NCBI RefSeq assembly: GCF_002994745.2
Contig: NC_037092.1
Coordinates: forward strand, 20,113,001 to 20,177,000
Source: Rosa chinensis
Lineage: Eukaryota > Streptophyta > Magnoliopsida > Rosales > Rosaceae
DNA: 64,000 nt
Direction: 5' to 3'
Both the position numbers and the translations under genes were made by a program. The notes below the pieces were generated by a model that did not search any database, was not told the origin of the DNA, and saw only the letters and a program-made list of their open reading frames with translations. Shown one piece after another: positions 45,467 to 58,350 of the stretch (within the stretch, counting starts at the first letter, position 1; every line of letters starts with the position of its first letter).

Positions 45467-45574
45467 CCTAGGCGGCAAGGAACCGCTTCGATTTTGGCCT
45501 AGGCGTTTCCCTTAGGCGCTGGGCTAGGCGGTGGTGCTAGGCGGTGCTAGGCTGGGACTAGGCGGTTCTAGGCG
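45467..45574. repeat. GC-rich cluster of ctaggcgg words
   Basis: The word ctaggcg(g) occurs seven times in about 110 bp (tag/cta-rich, GC-rich) in otherwise AT-rich DNA. The words run in one direction with irregular spacing. It resembles a known dispersed plant repeat motif, but I cannot identify the family. Confidence 0.6.
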
Positions 45575-46065
45575 GAGATAAATCTCCTTTCCATGTCCTA
45601 CGATGATGAAACAATGCATATTGAGTGAGGGTAAGCTTTGCTTTTAATGGTTCCTATAACTTGATTTTTCAAGTGGGGTATAGAAGGATACTCTTCATAG
45701 GAAGCTACCTATATGAGTGTGAAATGAGATCGTTTCTTTAAGAATTTTGAAGGCTGAATTCTCTAAAACACTCATGAATATCGGGTGTTGTCCATGACCA
45801 GAAGGGCACAACAGTAGAACTAGATGTGTATGAAAATTTATTATGTGAATACTATTGTCTTGGTTTACATAAATGGCTTAACAGTTCAAGACATCATGTT
45901 CACTGATTAGCTAGTAAATCCGATAGAATTTCACTAAGGAAGGTTCAAAGCCAAAACCTACCTATCCCGATGCGATATCATTTTAACCGAACTCTCTCAT
46001 ATGTCCACGTGCGTCGTCTTTTGAAATTTTCATTTCTAACTAATTATTTCATCCATGTAGGGGAT
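45575..46065 (+). mobile_element. Tail of an LTR retrotransposon upstream of its 3' LTR
   Basis: Non-coding sequence ends in catgtaggggat, a polypurine tract, directly before an LTR-like TGTTGG start at 46066. This is what the region between pol and the 3' LTR looks like. No pol frame survives, so the element is a 5'-truncated remnant. Confidence 0.45.
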
Positions 46066-46662
46066 TGTTGGAAAATTTGATAATAAATATTTTATTTTTC
46101 ATAATTTGTGGATGAATAATTTAGTGAAAACGTGTGAAGTTGAATAAATGTAAATTACTATGGAATGAGAAGTCATGGCTGATCACAAAAGATAACTTTG
46201 AATGAAAAGTCATCTCTCCTCAAAAAGTTACCTTACATCTATAAAACACTTACTACACCATATTCTGAAAATAACTTTTTGAATTCATCTTTCCTTCTCT
46301 TCTTTTATATACATATGTGCCGTTCCTAGTGCCTTAAAAACCAATTGAGTCTTTTCAAGAGAGAGTTCATACACAATCTAAGTTCGTTGTTCTTGAGGTT
46401 TGGATTGCTACTACTACAAGAAGAAAGTCGTTGTATCATGGAAGACGTTTGTCATTAAAACCCTTTAAGCAAAGATGAGGAGGCAATTTCATCTTAAGGG
46501 CATAGAACCAAGTTCTAGACTCGATCATATTGTTTAAGGTTTTTCTAACTTTCATTCGTTTTGCATTGTTTAGATTTATGCGTTCTATTTGGTATATTGT
46601 GTGCAAAAATATTTTCTTGATTTATCTATTAATATAGCAATTAGACTATATATTTACCAACA
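46066..46662 (+). repeat. LTR (3' LTR of a truncated element)
   Basis: 597 bp bounded by TGTTGG and CCAACA (TG...CA with a 6-bp inverted end). A TATA-like ctataaaacactta lies about 180 bp in, and a polypurine tract immediately precedes it on the plus strand. The matching 5' LTR is not in the window. Confidence 0.6.
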
Positions 46663-47199
46663 TCATATTAGTCGCATAATTCATTAGTTTGTCAATTTTT
46701 GAACTCTTTAATTTTGTTTTTTGAACAAGTGTATTTCATAGCAGCCACAAAACGCAGTAGAACAACATAAATATTAAGCAACCACCATCGATTTTGAACT
46801 CTAAAGTATTAATACTAGTTAGAGTTATAGATTTTTAAAATATGAATTTTATATGAAAAATTGAGACATTATTTACTGATTTATAAAAATTTGTGTCGAC
46901 TCAAACAATTGCTAATTCCATATTTTTGCTTACTAAATGAGATTTTTCATAGCGTTTCAAAATTTTTTTTTTAAGTAGCAGGCATGTTTAAAAATAGTAT
47001 TTACATTCAGTTTATTTCCATTCCAACAAATCAAAACGCCTCCTCAAAAGCCAACTGAAGAAGCACAAACAAACTTATCAAAAGGGAGTTTAGAAGCAAG
47101 CCTAGAAGCTGCATTATCATCAAGCTTAGTATCTAGACAGCAAAATAATGTCTAAGGCGTCTCAATCTGATTCAAAACTGCATCCCTGATGACCAAGGT
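46663..47199. other. Intergenic, no gene seen
   Basis: AT-rich. The minus strand near 47050-47120 reads LDDNAASRLASKLPFDKFVC, followed by stops. This may be the 3' extension of the hypothetical locus to its right. A 40-bp near-duplicate (gaccaaggtct-a/t-ttgcatgctca) straddles 47190-47260. Confidence 0.35.
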
Positions 47200-47888
47200 C
47201 TATTGCATGCTCAGCAGGATCAAAAGCCCCAAGACCAAGGTCTTTTGCATGCTCATCAAAGACCTATCTATTCCATAACCCTCAAACTTGACAGTAAAAC
47301 TGTTGAGTGAAATATCCTGGCACAAATTCGGTACCTTTACGGTCTGCAAATCGCTAAACTTGAGCTGTTCAATGTGGGGATAGACCTTTTGAGTCTTGCT
47401 CAAGTTAGTAACTTGAGTAATTAAGGCTAAAACTCTCTTTACATCATCATATTTGACAAAGTGTGAGCTTGATGAAGCCTCCACATACAAGAACTCATTT
47501 CTGAATTGAACCTTGTAAGTGTCCCCGGTCTTGTTAATTATGCCCACAACTTGTTGATCAACCTCAATTATGGTTGAGGGATATATAAAGTAAAAGGGCA
47601 TCCATATCTATTCAACTTTGGATCTACCCCCACAACTCCATGTACAAGATATGGGAGTCAGCTGATGATAGCAGGAGCTATGAAATCAGTGGTAAAATCT
47701 GGAGATGAAACGAGGATGTGAAACCAAAACATCCCTTTACTTGAAAAGCTGTCTCGTGGTTCATGAACGGAACAAAGTATTATCTCAGGGTTACATGAAT
47801 CGGTTATAGCAAACCACTTCGATTCTCCATAGGGATTCTCATCATTCAACTTGGGCTCGGATTTCGGTCTTTTGAAAAATGAATGCAA
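47200..47888 (-). pseudogene. Unidentified coding-like remnant (two frames)
   Basis: A 76-codon frame (47888-47658: RPKSEPKLNDENPYGESKWFAITDSC, SKGMFWFHILVSSP) is followed after a stop by a second frame. The second frame reads LVHGVVGVDPKLNRYGCPFTLYIPQP in the gap and then a 133-codon run (47601-47200: VQFRNEFLYVEASSSSHFVKYDDVKRVLALITQVTNL, FTVKFEGYGID). The composition is protein-like (Trp, Cys, hydrophobic beta-like segments). I do not recognise the family and the frames do not join, so it is probably a broken gene. Confidence 0.4.
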
Positions 47889-48397
47889 GAATGATGAATG
47901 TCACAAAAATATTAATCAAATTCTTTTTGAAATTCTATGGCGTTTACTAAACACCACAAAAATATTAAGAGATATTTTTTGTTTAACTTTTATTTTTTTG
48001 AAGAATATCATATCGATATATATTAATACTCAAGCAAAAAAGAATCATTGCATATCCTCCCTCTACCATATATGGGTAGATAAAGAGTTTGTGGTAGTAG
48101 CACAGTGATACATATATTATGTCCAATCATTTAACGGTTCCATGACACTTAGTAAACGCCATTAAGATAGAGGCAGGTCTAATGTTCGATCTAGTCTAAT
48201 GTCAAAGAGAAGGCCGCAAACGAGGAGATAAAAGAGAGAACTGGAAGAAGAAGAGCTAAACATAAAAAATAAAAATAAAAAGAGAAAAAAAATAAATTTA
48301 AAAAAAGAAGAAGAGGAAGTGAAGGTATATATAATAGAAATTTAAGCGTGGAAGGGATTGTCACATGATCTATTGGTTCAATTTAATCAAAGTGAAA

Positions 48398-48583
48398 CTA
48401 GACACACAAATTGTAACCAAATAAAGAAATACACAAGTGTACTATATAAATATGTGTGTGTGTTAAAAAACTTACAATCAAATCTGCCAGAGCAATCTCA
48501 AGTGTATACTCTTGCGTTAGTCCTCGTGCGTTTGTTGCCAACGGAGAAAGAACACTCCGATTGCTGCTGCTTTCCGAGCTCAT
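48398..48583 (-). CDS. Possible first exon of an unknown gene
   Basis: The minus strand starts MSSESSSNRSVLSPLATNARGLTQEYTLEIALADLI, followed by a gtaagt donor at about 48473. A 5'UTR-like segment with tttttgcag|gtgg lies upstream (about 48600). It could be the 5' exon of the remnant at 47200-47888. The function is not known and the frame could also be spurious. Confidence 0.3.
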   Translation of the reverse strand: MSSESSSNRSVLSPLATNARGLTQEYTLEIALADLIVSFLTHTHIYIVHLCISLFGYNLCV

Positions 48584-48799
48584 TGTGCCAAACCTTCAAA
48601 CCACCTGCAAAAACAACACAAAATCACGAAAATCAAGACCTACAAACATCACCGTCGGTGAAACCAAATGCAATGCTACTTCATCAGAACAATAAAGTTC
48701 AAGGATTAACGAAACGGAGAGTAACGGAACGGACCTATTGGTCCAAAATTGAGAATACAATGATTAAACATGTGAAATTAGAATGAAAAAGACTGAAGT

Positions 48800-49280
48800 G
48801 TTTTTCAATTAAAAGTTCAAGGAATAAATATTATTTAATCCAAATTTTATTAATACAAAAATAATATTTAATTATTATAAAAACGGATCAGATCAACCAA
48901 AATCCGTGTTTATTCATTTAAATAAACAAATTAATATCTCAACGGATCAAATTTTCAATCCAAGCTCGTTCAATAACCACAAATCTAGAGCGGATACGGA
49001 TCAAAATCCGGTCCATCTACAGATCTACTTGCAATTGACCTTAAAAATTGTTTGTGATCGGTGTGGTTGTTCAATTAGTTTTTTTTTTGTTAGAAAAATA
49101 TAAAAAGTAACAAGGCAAATTAAAATTACAAAGCAAATTAAAAATCGTGTTTTTGTTTTTCCTCCAAATGGAGAATTTGAACTTTGAAAACCCCATCCAC
49201 CCAAAATCACACACGTGTCATCCAACACACAAAAGAGAAAAGAAAAGGAATAGTAGGCTCTCTCTCTAATTTTCCCTCAA
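48800..49280. other. Upstream region of cyclin-T gene 1
   Basis: AT-rich sequence without a convincing gene. It contains a short T-run and is followed at about 49290-49340 by a CT-rich leader (ctctctctct), probably close to the transcription start. Confidence 0.4.
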
Positions 49281-49329
49281 GTCTTAAAAACCGGGCCTCA
49301 ACCCAAACCGCGATTCTTCTCTCTCTCTC

Positions 49330-50694
49330 TGTCGCTCTCCTCAGAGTCTCCACAGCATAAACCCTAAAATCCAAAATTGGTTACTTGTTTTGCCCTAGCT
49401 GCCCTCTCCTATTCGTCAATTCCAGGTAACAACACTATCTTCTTCTTACTTTGGTTTCGCGCATTTGCTTTTCCATTCAATTCTACCCGTCTCATTCAAT
49501 TTTACGAACCATTTTAAGCGCGCATTATGCCAAATTTACCCTATTTTGATATCGCAAATGCGAACCAGAGAGATGGGTTTTGTTTTATTAGGGTTTTCTG
49601 TAGTTTTTTATACTGGGAAGATTGGCGCTTTAGGATAATGCTCGGTTTATATTTATTGAATTTCATGAGAATAGGTTTTAGAAGAAAAGGGGGTGCGGGT
49701 AGGGTTTTCAATGATTAATTTTTTATGTATTTTATTTTATATATTTGTCGAAATTCTTTGTGATTCTGCAATTGATTGAGCTAGCAAATGTAGTCGTATA
49801 GATCTTGAAACTTCATACATAATCCGAGCTGTCATTTCATTGCAAAACCGCTAAAATAAAGGAGCATGAATTTTGGTGCAGTATCGAAAGATGAACAATT
49901 GGGTACTGGTTTCCGCTATAGAAGTATTGATGAATGGTGAATGAATTAGTGGCCTTTTGTAGATTAAATTCATGAGAAGGGGAACTTGTAAAAGATAGTT
50001 GATTGACGTGTCCTACATTGTTATCCACTGTAGCATATAGGGTAGTTATTGAGAGACTTGTTAAGGACTTGAAGAACTAAACGTTTGCAGCTTATGAATC
50101 GTTTATTTATTTTAATTTATATACGTTTTTGTGATATCGACCTCATCAACTTTATCTGCGAAGGATTATGGTTTTCTGTTGAGAATTCGTTTGGCCTCAT
50201 GGCTTAGTATCTGAAATTCTGAATTGCTTCCAATATATGTATAAACTTGAGACATGACTAGGAAAACGCCCACTTTAACTCATTTGTATCGTGATGCAAG
50301 AGTACTGTTGACATAGAAAGTTCAGTCTTATATGAGGATGCAGATACAAATTGCATATCAAATGGAAGAAAAAGTTAGTAGTTGGAAGAAAGAAACAGAA
50401 TTTTATTTCATGGACATGAGGTGAAAAAAAAAGGGCATTGTGTTTGGCTAGCTGGGGTGCTAAATTTAACAGTTACTTTAATGATTGCATGCTTGGTTTC
50501 TGTGTTTTGTTTATATTTTTGGTTAGTGCACAACGCCACTTAATTTCGTGATTTATATATTCTATGGCCAACTCGTCCTCACCAACCTCTTAATTCATGA
50601 ACAGGAAGCTACGGGACTGTCCCAATCTACAACATTCAACATTATAAATTTTGTATATCCGGTTTGTTGTAAATTTGTGAGCAGAGATATACAT
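49330..50694 (+). promoter_or_regulatory. 5' UTR and 5' UTR intron of cyclin-T gene 1
   Basis: The leader exon ends at tcaattccag|gtaac (donor 49426). A probable acceptor is tgtgagcag just before 50685, close to the ATG at 50695. The second cyclin-T copy has the same layout (leader ending tatccag|gtaac, donor 62218), which supports this as ancestral structure. Frames inside are not genes. Confidence 0.6.
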
Positions 50695-53600
50695 ATGGCT
50701 GGTTTTTTGCCGGCTGAGTCCTCTCATAGTGGAATCACTGGTATGTATGATGGTGGGTCCTCTAATGCTCAGGAGAGGCTGGAGGAGGGATCCTGTTGGT
50801 ACTTTTACAGAAAGGAAATTGAAGAAAATTCTCCATCTAGACTAGATGGCATTGACTTGAAGAAGGAGACATATCTACGCAAGTCATACTGTACTTTTCT
50901 ACAAGATTTGGGCATGAGACTTAAAGTGTGAGTTTCTGAGACTTACCTCCAAATTTATTTCGTTTGCCATTTATCTTGAACCGATTCTTTGTTGTTTAGG
51001 TTGTCATTTAGCTTTGTAGTTGTATTTTATCTTAACTTTTGTGGCTCTGCCTAACTTTTTCGTAGATTGTCATATCATTTGTATCACAGTATGTTTTTGT
51101 ATTCCTGAAACCAAAACCTGTAGACATGCTGCATTTGCTGATATATATAGCATCATCTGAGAAGTATTTTTATATTAAAGTAGTTTTGAATTCTTACACT
51201 TCATTTCAGAATATTCCATTTCTTATAAAAAAGATAAGATAGAATCTTGATGCTTTGAAGATTGTTTTAAGGAAGATATAATGTTTTGAAGCTTTCTATT
51301 CCTCACAAATGCCCTTTGGGTATACAAATCAGGTGGCTTAATATATTTTAGGATTTTGGCATATAGGAAGTGTATGATTTTTTATGGCTATATCTTTACA
51401 AGAAACGATACACACTACTGCTGGCTTCTGCCATTATCAAGTCGAACCTAAACTTGTCAACTATATTTTTGCATGTAAAGTGCAGAAAAGTGACTACGTT
51501 TTATTTATGATTGTTTAGTAAGATCTTAATAGACAATGAGGTTGTGGGCAAGTGTGTATTCTATAGAATTCAACAGGTTCTTTTTATTTTATAGAATTCA
51601 ACAGTTTCTTTTGTAATCTTGGCTTATTTTTTGGCATGATTACTCTTGATTCTTTAAAAAAAGCAAGTCAAGACAAACTCTTCATCCTTCTTTATTTCAG
51701 GTATTTGTCTCTATTTAATACCTTGCAAAATATAAGTGGGAAGTTTAACACTTTGCTTGTTTACGTCAAAAGTTTGAAAGAAGTTTCCCCTTCGTATTGG
51801 TTCATGTTTTGGATTTTGCTGCTCACCTTTTCTGAGTTATTGCTTCTAGTCATATCTGGATTTGAATTTTTTGGTGCCCTCCAGTTTGTTAAGAAGTTTT
51901 TGGAATACTAGGGTTCCATTAGTGTTGTACTTGTTTATTTTGTATTTTTTTTCAATAGCTATAGTAAAAAGATGAATGGTAAACTGTTTGGTATTGTACA
52001 TAAAAGCAACGGTATACAAGTCAATGCACCTGAAAGTTAGGTAAATGTTATTTAGAGCTGCTTTGTGTTTAAGCCTTTTGTTTTGCTGTTTTTTTTATCC
52101 GTTTTGTTGATTTGTTCCTGTAAATCTGTTTGGCTTGTAGTGATTCTTTAGTACAAGTTCTGCTTCTTTGGCTTGATTTTTTAATCTAGAATGCTTTTAG
52201 TTTTCTCTGTCCGACTTGATTTCTAAGACAGATTTAAGTTTGATTTGAATCTTGATTAATACTATCCTAGTAGGCTTGTTACAGATTGCTATTGACATTG
52301 TAAATCTTTCTTTCCATATTAGGTTTGCATATACTTTTCTTACTTTGTTTTGACTCATTGTTTCAGCATGATCATAGTCTTGAATGTTTTGTTATGCAGA
52401 CCCCAGGTAACAATTGCAACAGCCATAATTTTCTGTCACCGATTTTTTCTTCGACAATCACATGCAAGAAATGATAGAAGGGTGAGCACTGATAATATGA
52501 ATGCCCTCCAACCCCTATGGTTGGCTTTTCTATTTATTTTATGTCTGAGTTAGTTTAGACTTTCTACCTGGGGTAATAGCTAACTTGCGGTGTTGGCTGT
52601 TGTTGACTCTTACACATTTTTATAATTCTATTTTCAATCTGGAAAAGATAAATAGGAGAAAAGAAAAAGTACTAATGAACAAATTATAAAGAACTGAGAT
52701 CATGATCATGCTCAGTGGTGACTGACTAAACTCTTAAAATGTTACTGCAGACTATTGCAACAGTTTGTATGTTTCTTGCTGGCAAGGTTGAAGAAACTCC
52801 ACGGCCACTGAAAGATGTTATCATCGTTTCTTATGAAATTATACATAAGAAGGATCCTGCAGCAGTTCAGAAGATCAAGCAAAAGGTAGTTTTCACAACA
52901 GTGCGTGTACACAATACATTCCTGTACCTCATTAGTCATTGTATTCATATTTGTGTTACGCACTACTCATTAAGATCATCCTAATAATTTTGGAAATCAT
53001 GAACTCATGATAATCGTTTGCTGTCTATTTTACCTCAAGATCTCAAGGCCAATTACGTGGCCTAGAATATTTCTTCTCTGTTTTTAATTTGATCATTGTG
53101 TTATAATACAATCTGAAATACTGCAGGAGGTATATGAACAGCAGAAAGAACTAATTCTTAGTGGAGAGAGGGTTGTTCTTGCAACTCTTGGTTTTGATCT
53201 TAATTTACTGCATCCTTATAAACCCCTTGTTGAGGCGATAAAGAAATTTAAAGTAGCTCAAAATGCCCTTGCTCAAGTTGCATGGAATTTCGTCAATGAT
53301 GGGTATGCTTGATCGCAGTAAATATATTCTGCTTGTCTTTGGCCTTTCTTCGTTTACTTCTTGAACTTGGAATGTGGCATGCAGACTTCGGACATCTCTT
53401 TGCTTGCAATTTAAACCCCACCACATTGCAGCTGGTGCCATTTTCCTCGCTGCCAAATTCCTCAAAGTAAAGCTCCCGTCAGATGGCGAGAAGGTCTGGT
53501 GGCAAGAGTTTGACGTCACCCCACGCCAGTTGGAGGGTGGGTGTCCTCATTTTAATTCAGTAGGTGATGCTACAGAACAATCAACAGTGTCCGTTTCCCA

Positions 53601-54857
53601 CCCTTTGTTCTCCATCAGTCCAGATTTGCCTCCATTATTTTTTCTGCCCTTCTAATTCCTTTTCTTACTCAAATAAGTATAGCAGGTCTAAGGAAAACTT
53701 AAAAGTTCAAAGTTTAGAACGAGTTGGGAATAAAATGAAAATGGTTTGGCCAATTACATTAGTGTTGCTGGGAAGAATTAATAGTAATTGGATCATCTGT
53801 AACTTATTGTTAAACAGTTTTGTGAATATATGGCCTTGTCAGCTTTAATCTTACACAATTGTTTTCTGCAGAAGTTAGCAATCAAATGTTGGAACTTTAT
53901 GAACAAAATAGAGCTCCAGCTTCCAATGAAGTGGAAGGAAGTACAGCTAGTGGTGCTAGTCATCGGGCCCCGCCAAAAGGTACAGCTAGCAATGAAGAAC
54001 ATGCTACAAGACCTGGAACCTTGAAATCTTCATCATCTAGACCAGCTTCTGAGCATTCAGATGTTGACAATGGTGATGGACCCCCCAGAACCACCCAAAG
54101 TCGAAATAATGACTGCAGAAGTACAGAAACGAATAATGCTTCTGACCAAAATGTGGATGTTGAATGCAAAGATAATCAGCACCCCAGACCAATGTCATCC
54201 CACCAGGAAAAAGGAGGACAATCTCTAAATGCATCAAAATTTGCATCAGATGGATGTGGTGAAGGTCAAGATAATAATGGGACATGCGAAACAAGAGAAG
54301 CCGGGGAATTGCAGGACAAACAATTTGATCGAAGTGTGGAGAATAGAACAGGTGCACTTGGCCAGTCACCTCAGGATGTTATAAAAAAGATTGACAGAAA
54401 CAAGGTGAAGGCAGCGCTGGAGAAACGTAGGAAGTCTCAGGGTGATATGGCTCGAAAGAAAGATTTGATGGATGAAGATGATCTCATTGAGAGGGAACTG
54501 GAAGATGGTATTGAACTTGCTGCTGGGAGTCAAAGCCGGTCTAAGCCCTCAAATGGACCAGAACATGAGAACATACATGACGGAAAACATCAAGACAGTG
54601 TTGGGTATGGTGGAACTGATATAAATACTGTGGAAGAAGGTGAGGTATCTGCACATGATGATGGTGGCCAGGGATACCAATCACCCAAACGCAAGGCAGA
54701 AAGCCCGAACCTCGATGCTGTAGAGAAGAAGCAGCGTCGTGATTATGAGCCTGGAACCTCCCACCATAATGGGTTTGATTATGGAGAAGATCATGGCAGG
54801 AGGGTTGGACACTCAGAAAGGGATCAGAAAAGGCAAGCACAGGAGAATCATGTTTGA
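50695..54857 (+). CDS. CYCT1: Cyclin T (P-TEFb cyclin), copy 1
   Basis: Cyclin partner of CDKC kinases (P-TEFb), which phosphorylate the RNA polymerase II C-terminal domain to release elongation; nuclear. Six exons with matching phases: 50695-50927, 52400-52481, 52751-52885, 53127-53302, 53385-53536 and 53872-54857, giving 587 residues. The N-terminal cyclin boxes run from [31 protein letters not shown] through [22 protein letters not shown] and [15 protein letters not shown] to [20 protein letters not shown]. The C-terminal half is Ser/Asp/Glu-rich with a [21 protein letters not shown] helix and a polar tail. The frame extends upstream to 50548, but this Met matches copy 2 and sits at a splice-adjacent position. 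All splice sites are GT-AG. Confidence 0.94.
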
Positions 54858-56087
54858 GGTAGCTGGATAGTCTTGAGTTAATCTTGTGAGTTCTCTTCAT
54901 GCACAATTGTACACTGATTTCTTTGCAGACTATCCTCGGTATGCTCATCTGATCCTTTATTATTCCTGGTATCGGAATAATATATAATTGATGTTTCCAA
55001 AGGGACCCGAAGGCTCCTTCTCATGTTTTGGATGCTGTATCTTGATTGATGGTTAAATTGTGAAGAAACTTCCAATATTTGAGAATCATCAATTATATAT
55101 AAAATTATTGCAATTTTTGTAGGGTATCATGTATATCTATTCCATTGTCCATGGTTAGAGACTTGGTTGACAATATGATAATCAACTTAAGAGGGATAGA
55201 TAATCCATTGCAATCACAATTTCTTTTTAACATTCTCATTCACATTCTTACGAGGAAGTTATACACATGGTACTAGCCAGTTGTATAATCGTATTATGGT
55301 GGTTAGTCACTATGATATCAAGTCTTACTATGGTGGTCATCTGCTATTTGTTTGGCTTCTCCTCCTTTCCGTTGTGTCTAAGTGGACTGAAATGATCAAT
55401 ACTCGATCTGTTGGTTTGTATGAGAACATAATTGCAATACAAACAAGGTATGTACATGTTTTTCATTGTCAATTTCTCCTTAGCAGTGCATCAAGGAGGT
55501 ATGAGGCTATGACCGTATGAGCGTGACCACGCTTTAATTTTACTAAGATATCTTTTTAAATGCCTATTGACTTGATATAAACATTTTCACTTTTGAGCAT
55601 TCTACTTGAAATGAAATAACTAGGATATGTTTAAGAAGTATCAGCCAAAATTTCTGAGCCGGCGCAACTCCGATAAGAAACTTACCTGCGGTGGAAGCTG
55701 TTGAGCATAACTAAAACTGAAAAGGAATGAGGAATCAGTCCATCGGGATCTGCTATTAACTGACATGGCTTCGATATTGTCCACAACATAACCGCCTCTG
55801 CTTAGGCGTCAGGTCTAATCTAAAAAAATGAATGTTCTTGGTGCAATTTGTTATATTTTACCTCATCATTTTCTAATGTGAGATTTTTCCTTTCCCAAAA
55901 CCATATATATATGAACCCCACTAGCACTGCCAAACCGAAGGGTCCCCAAAGATGGGAAGAGAAAGCCTGAAATCAACAATGCTAAAACACTACTCTATTG
56001 CACCACTATCGAGTCGAATCTCGAAGCTCGGCCACCAACTTGCCACCAACTACCCTAAAAATTCTTAATGGAGCTCTAGGGAGACAT

Positions 56088-56243
56088 TTGTTAACGTCGA
56101 AATATATGAAGATTTATTTTGCGATTTACTTCATGAGGTGGAAATGGCTTGAGCACAAATGTTATTTGTTAATGTCGAAGTATATGAAGATTTATTTTGC
56201 GATTTACTTCATGAGGTGGAAATGGCTTGAGCACAATTGTTTC
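56088..56243. repeat. 78-bp tandem duplication, two copies
   Basis: ttgttaacgtcgaaatatatg at 56088 and ttgttaatgtcgaagtatatg at 56166 start two near-identical 78-bp copies. 78 is a multiple of three, so the local open frame survives, but no protein family is evident. Confidence 0.9.
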
Positions 56244-56960
56244 TTCTGCGACTTTCAATCCATAACTTGATTGGAAGACGAGTCATATTTCGGTTGATTT
56301 TTCGGGATTGTCTTATCAAACTATATAGCCATTTGCTGGTGTTTCTACAATTTCCCAACAGGCCGGGAATGATGAATTCGTTCGGTGCTCTTCATCACCT
56401 ATAAAATAGAGATCACGGCCAAAGAGAGGGGTCAGTGTGTGACCCTATAACCGTCCAATGCTCAAGTTAATTGAGTGGCTAGTTTGGCAGAGTAACGGTG
56501 TCACAACAAAATATACTAGACTCCAAACACACCTTATGGGTGTGAATAATTACTTGAGAAGTTATTCCAAGGAATATAGAGAAAATTGATGCACAAATTC
56601 ATATTTTGTTTTTGATTTTTGATTTTTTTTTTTGTTAAATTTCTTTTGTTTTTCTTTTATTTGTGAATTGACCATTTTGTTTTTTTCAAATATTTCAATT
56701 TAAATATTTTTTAATATTTAAAGGATATTTTGGTAAAAAATTTCTGTTTTGGTTGACAAACTCTCCTCTCTTAATAATAGTATAGATATATATATATATA
56801 TATATATGTCCGCTTTAAAATTAAAGTGTGAACTTCGAGTTTTGGGTCACTTTTCGGTCGCATATCTACATCTCGACCGTTCAGTTTTTAGGTACTAGTG
56901 TATAGATTATCTCTGTGAATTTTCAGTTAAATTGATGATCATTGATTACTGCCTTAAAGC

Positions 56961-56963
56961 TAT

Positions 56964-57026
<63 letters not shown>
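56961..57026. repeat. AT microsatellite, about 66 bp
   Basis: A nearly pure (TA)n run with one interruption (ataaat). A shorter (AT)n run lies at 56785-56807. Confidence 0.95.
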
Positions 57027-57030
<4 letters not shown>

Positions 57031-57183
57031 GGCCTTGAGGGTGTCACATCTTTTTCTTGATGTGAAGTCCTAGAATTATGAAATGTCATTGTACATATAA
57101 AGAATGTTCTCTTCAAGGGCTCAAATGTGTTGGAATTTAGTTAGAATATTTCAAAATACCAGCTATATTTGAAACCTCCATTG

Positions 57184-57434
57184 TGTTAGGGTTATAATAA
57201 TTCTCTAGTTATTAGTCTGCTAATTAGGGTAATTAGTTTGTTCTAATTAGCGGTTAATTAACTAGTTAGTTGCATTAGTCTCTTCATACTGGCCTACAGT
57301 TGTCCTCCACGTAGGCTATTTTCTCTCTCTATCCTATAGCTGCTATATATGCCTTGTCGGTGTGTACTTTGAACAATTAAGATCAATACCAGCTATTTTT
57401 CCTTCTTCGTTTTACATTTTCTCAAGAACTTTCA
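57184..57434 (+). repeat. 5' LTR of the internally deleted Copia element
   Basis: 251 bp, TGTTAG to TTTCA. Two differences from the other LTR are at tagct-g/a-ctatatatgcct-t/a-gtcgg. The phrase ctatatatgcc could serve as its TATA box. Confidence 0.95.
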
Positions 57435-57448
57435 TGGTATCAGGTCCC
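57435..57448 (+). promoter_or_regulatory. Primer-binding site, Copia element 2
   Basis: tggtatcaggtccc immediately after the 5' LTR is the plant Copia PBS, complementary to the 3' end of initiator methionine tRNA. Confidence 0.88.
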
Positions 57449-58350
57449 AGGTTACGATTGTGGTGATCTTGGAGCCCTAAGCGTCTAATATCGTAGCTCA
57501 GATTCTCTCTTCTCTCTTCTGCAAGCTTTCTTCGATCTCAGATAAGTTGCTCAGTGATGGTTCTTGTTGAACTTGTGAAGTTTTTAAGCCAATTTTGTTG
57601 AAGTAGTATATGAAATTGATATGATTTACCTTCATAATGTAGCATCGAAGCTTTGGATTTGAGTTGTGATTACTTGACTACTACTTCTGTTCACTGAAAT
57701 TTGGTGGAAGATTATAGATCTGTGATTTGTGACTGAAATATGACATCGAAGCTTTGGATTTGTGTTTTGAACACTTGATTACTGTTTTTGTTCGATGAAA
57801 ATTGCTGAAAGTGCCTAGATCTGTGATTTGTGGTCATAAATATGGTGTTGCTGAAATTGAAGACTCAGAGTTGCTTCTCGTTTGTTCAAGAGATAATTGA
57901 TATTCAGTTTATTACCTGTGTTCGATTTACTGCTTCATTTCTGAAAACACGATCTATAGAAAAGTACTTCTTGGGAGTGAAAGGTTTCTGCGCACAATCC
58001 TGTGCTAGCTTGTAAAGCATCCTGGAGGAAACAGCAGTTGTGTGAGTCCGCAGAAGATTCTTATTCCTTGAAGTTGTTCATCTCTAGCAACAGTTTCTGC
58101 TCTTCTAGTTACTTGAGCTTTCAGTTCATACTCGGATTCAAGCCTTATGGTCTAGTTGATTAAGTGAAGATAATTGGTGGCATATTTTGGGGTTTGTCTG
58201 GATGAATTGTTTCTCAGTGAAGATAATAGTGGGAAATTAATCTCTTTTTATGTGGTTGGTGAAGGATGAAGTTTGCTACCTCTTATTGATTGTGTGGTAA
58301 TCATTTGAAGCGGAAGCATTGGTGTTTTGTTACCTTATACTCTTTTAGTC

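Larger units (their letters stand above)
54858..57183. other. Cyclin-T 3' region and intergenic DNA with small repeats
   Basis: 3' UTR sequence follows the cyclin-T stop. Beyond about 55100 I see no gene. The open frame at 55998-56270 translates a 78-bp duplication (56088-56240). Two AT microsatellites lie at 56785-56807 and 56961-57026. Confidence 0.5.

Noticed and set aside
54037..54948. Minus-strand frames over the last cyclin-T exon
   Set aside because: They are antisense shadows of the cyclin-T C-terminal exon, with no splice or start support.
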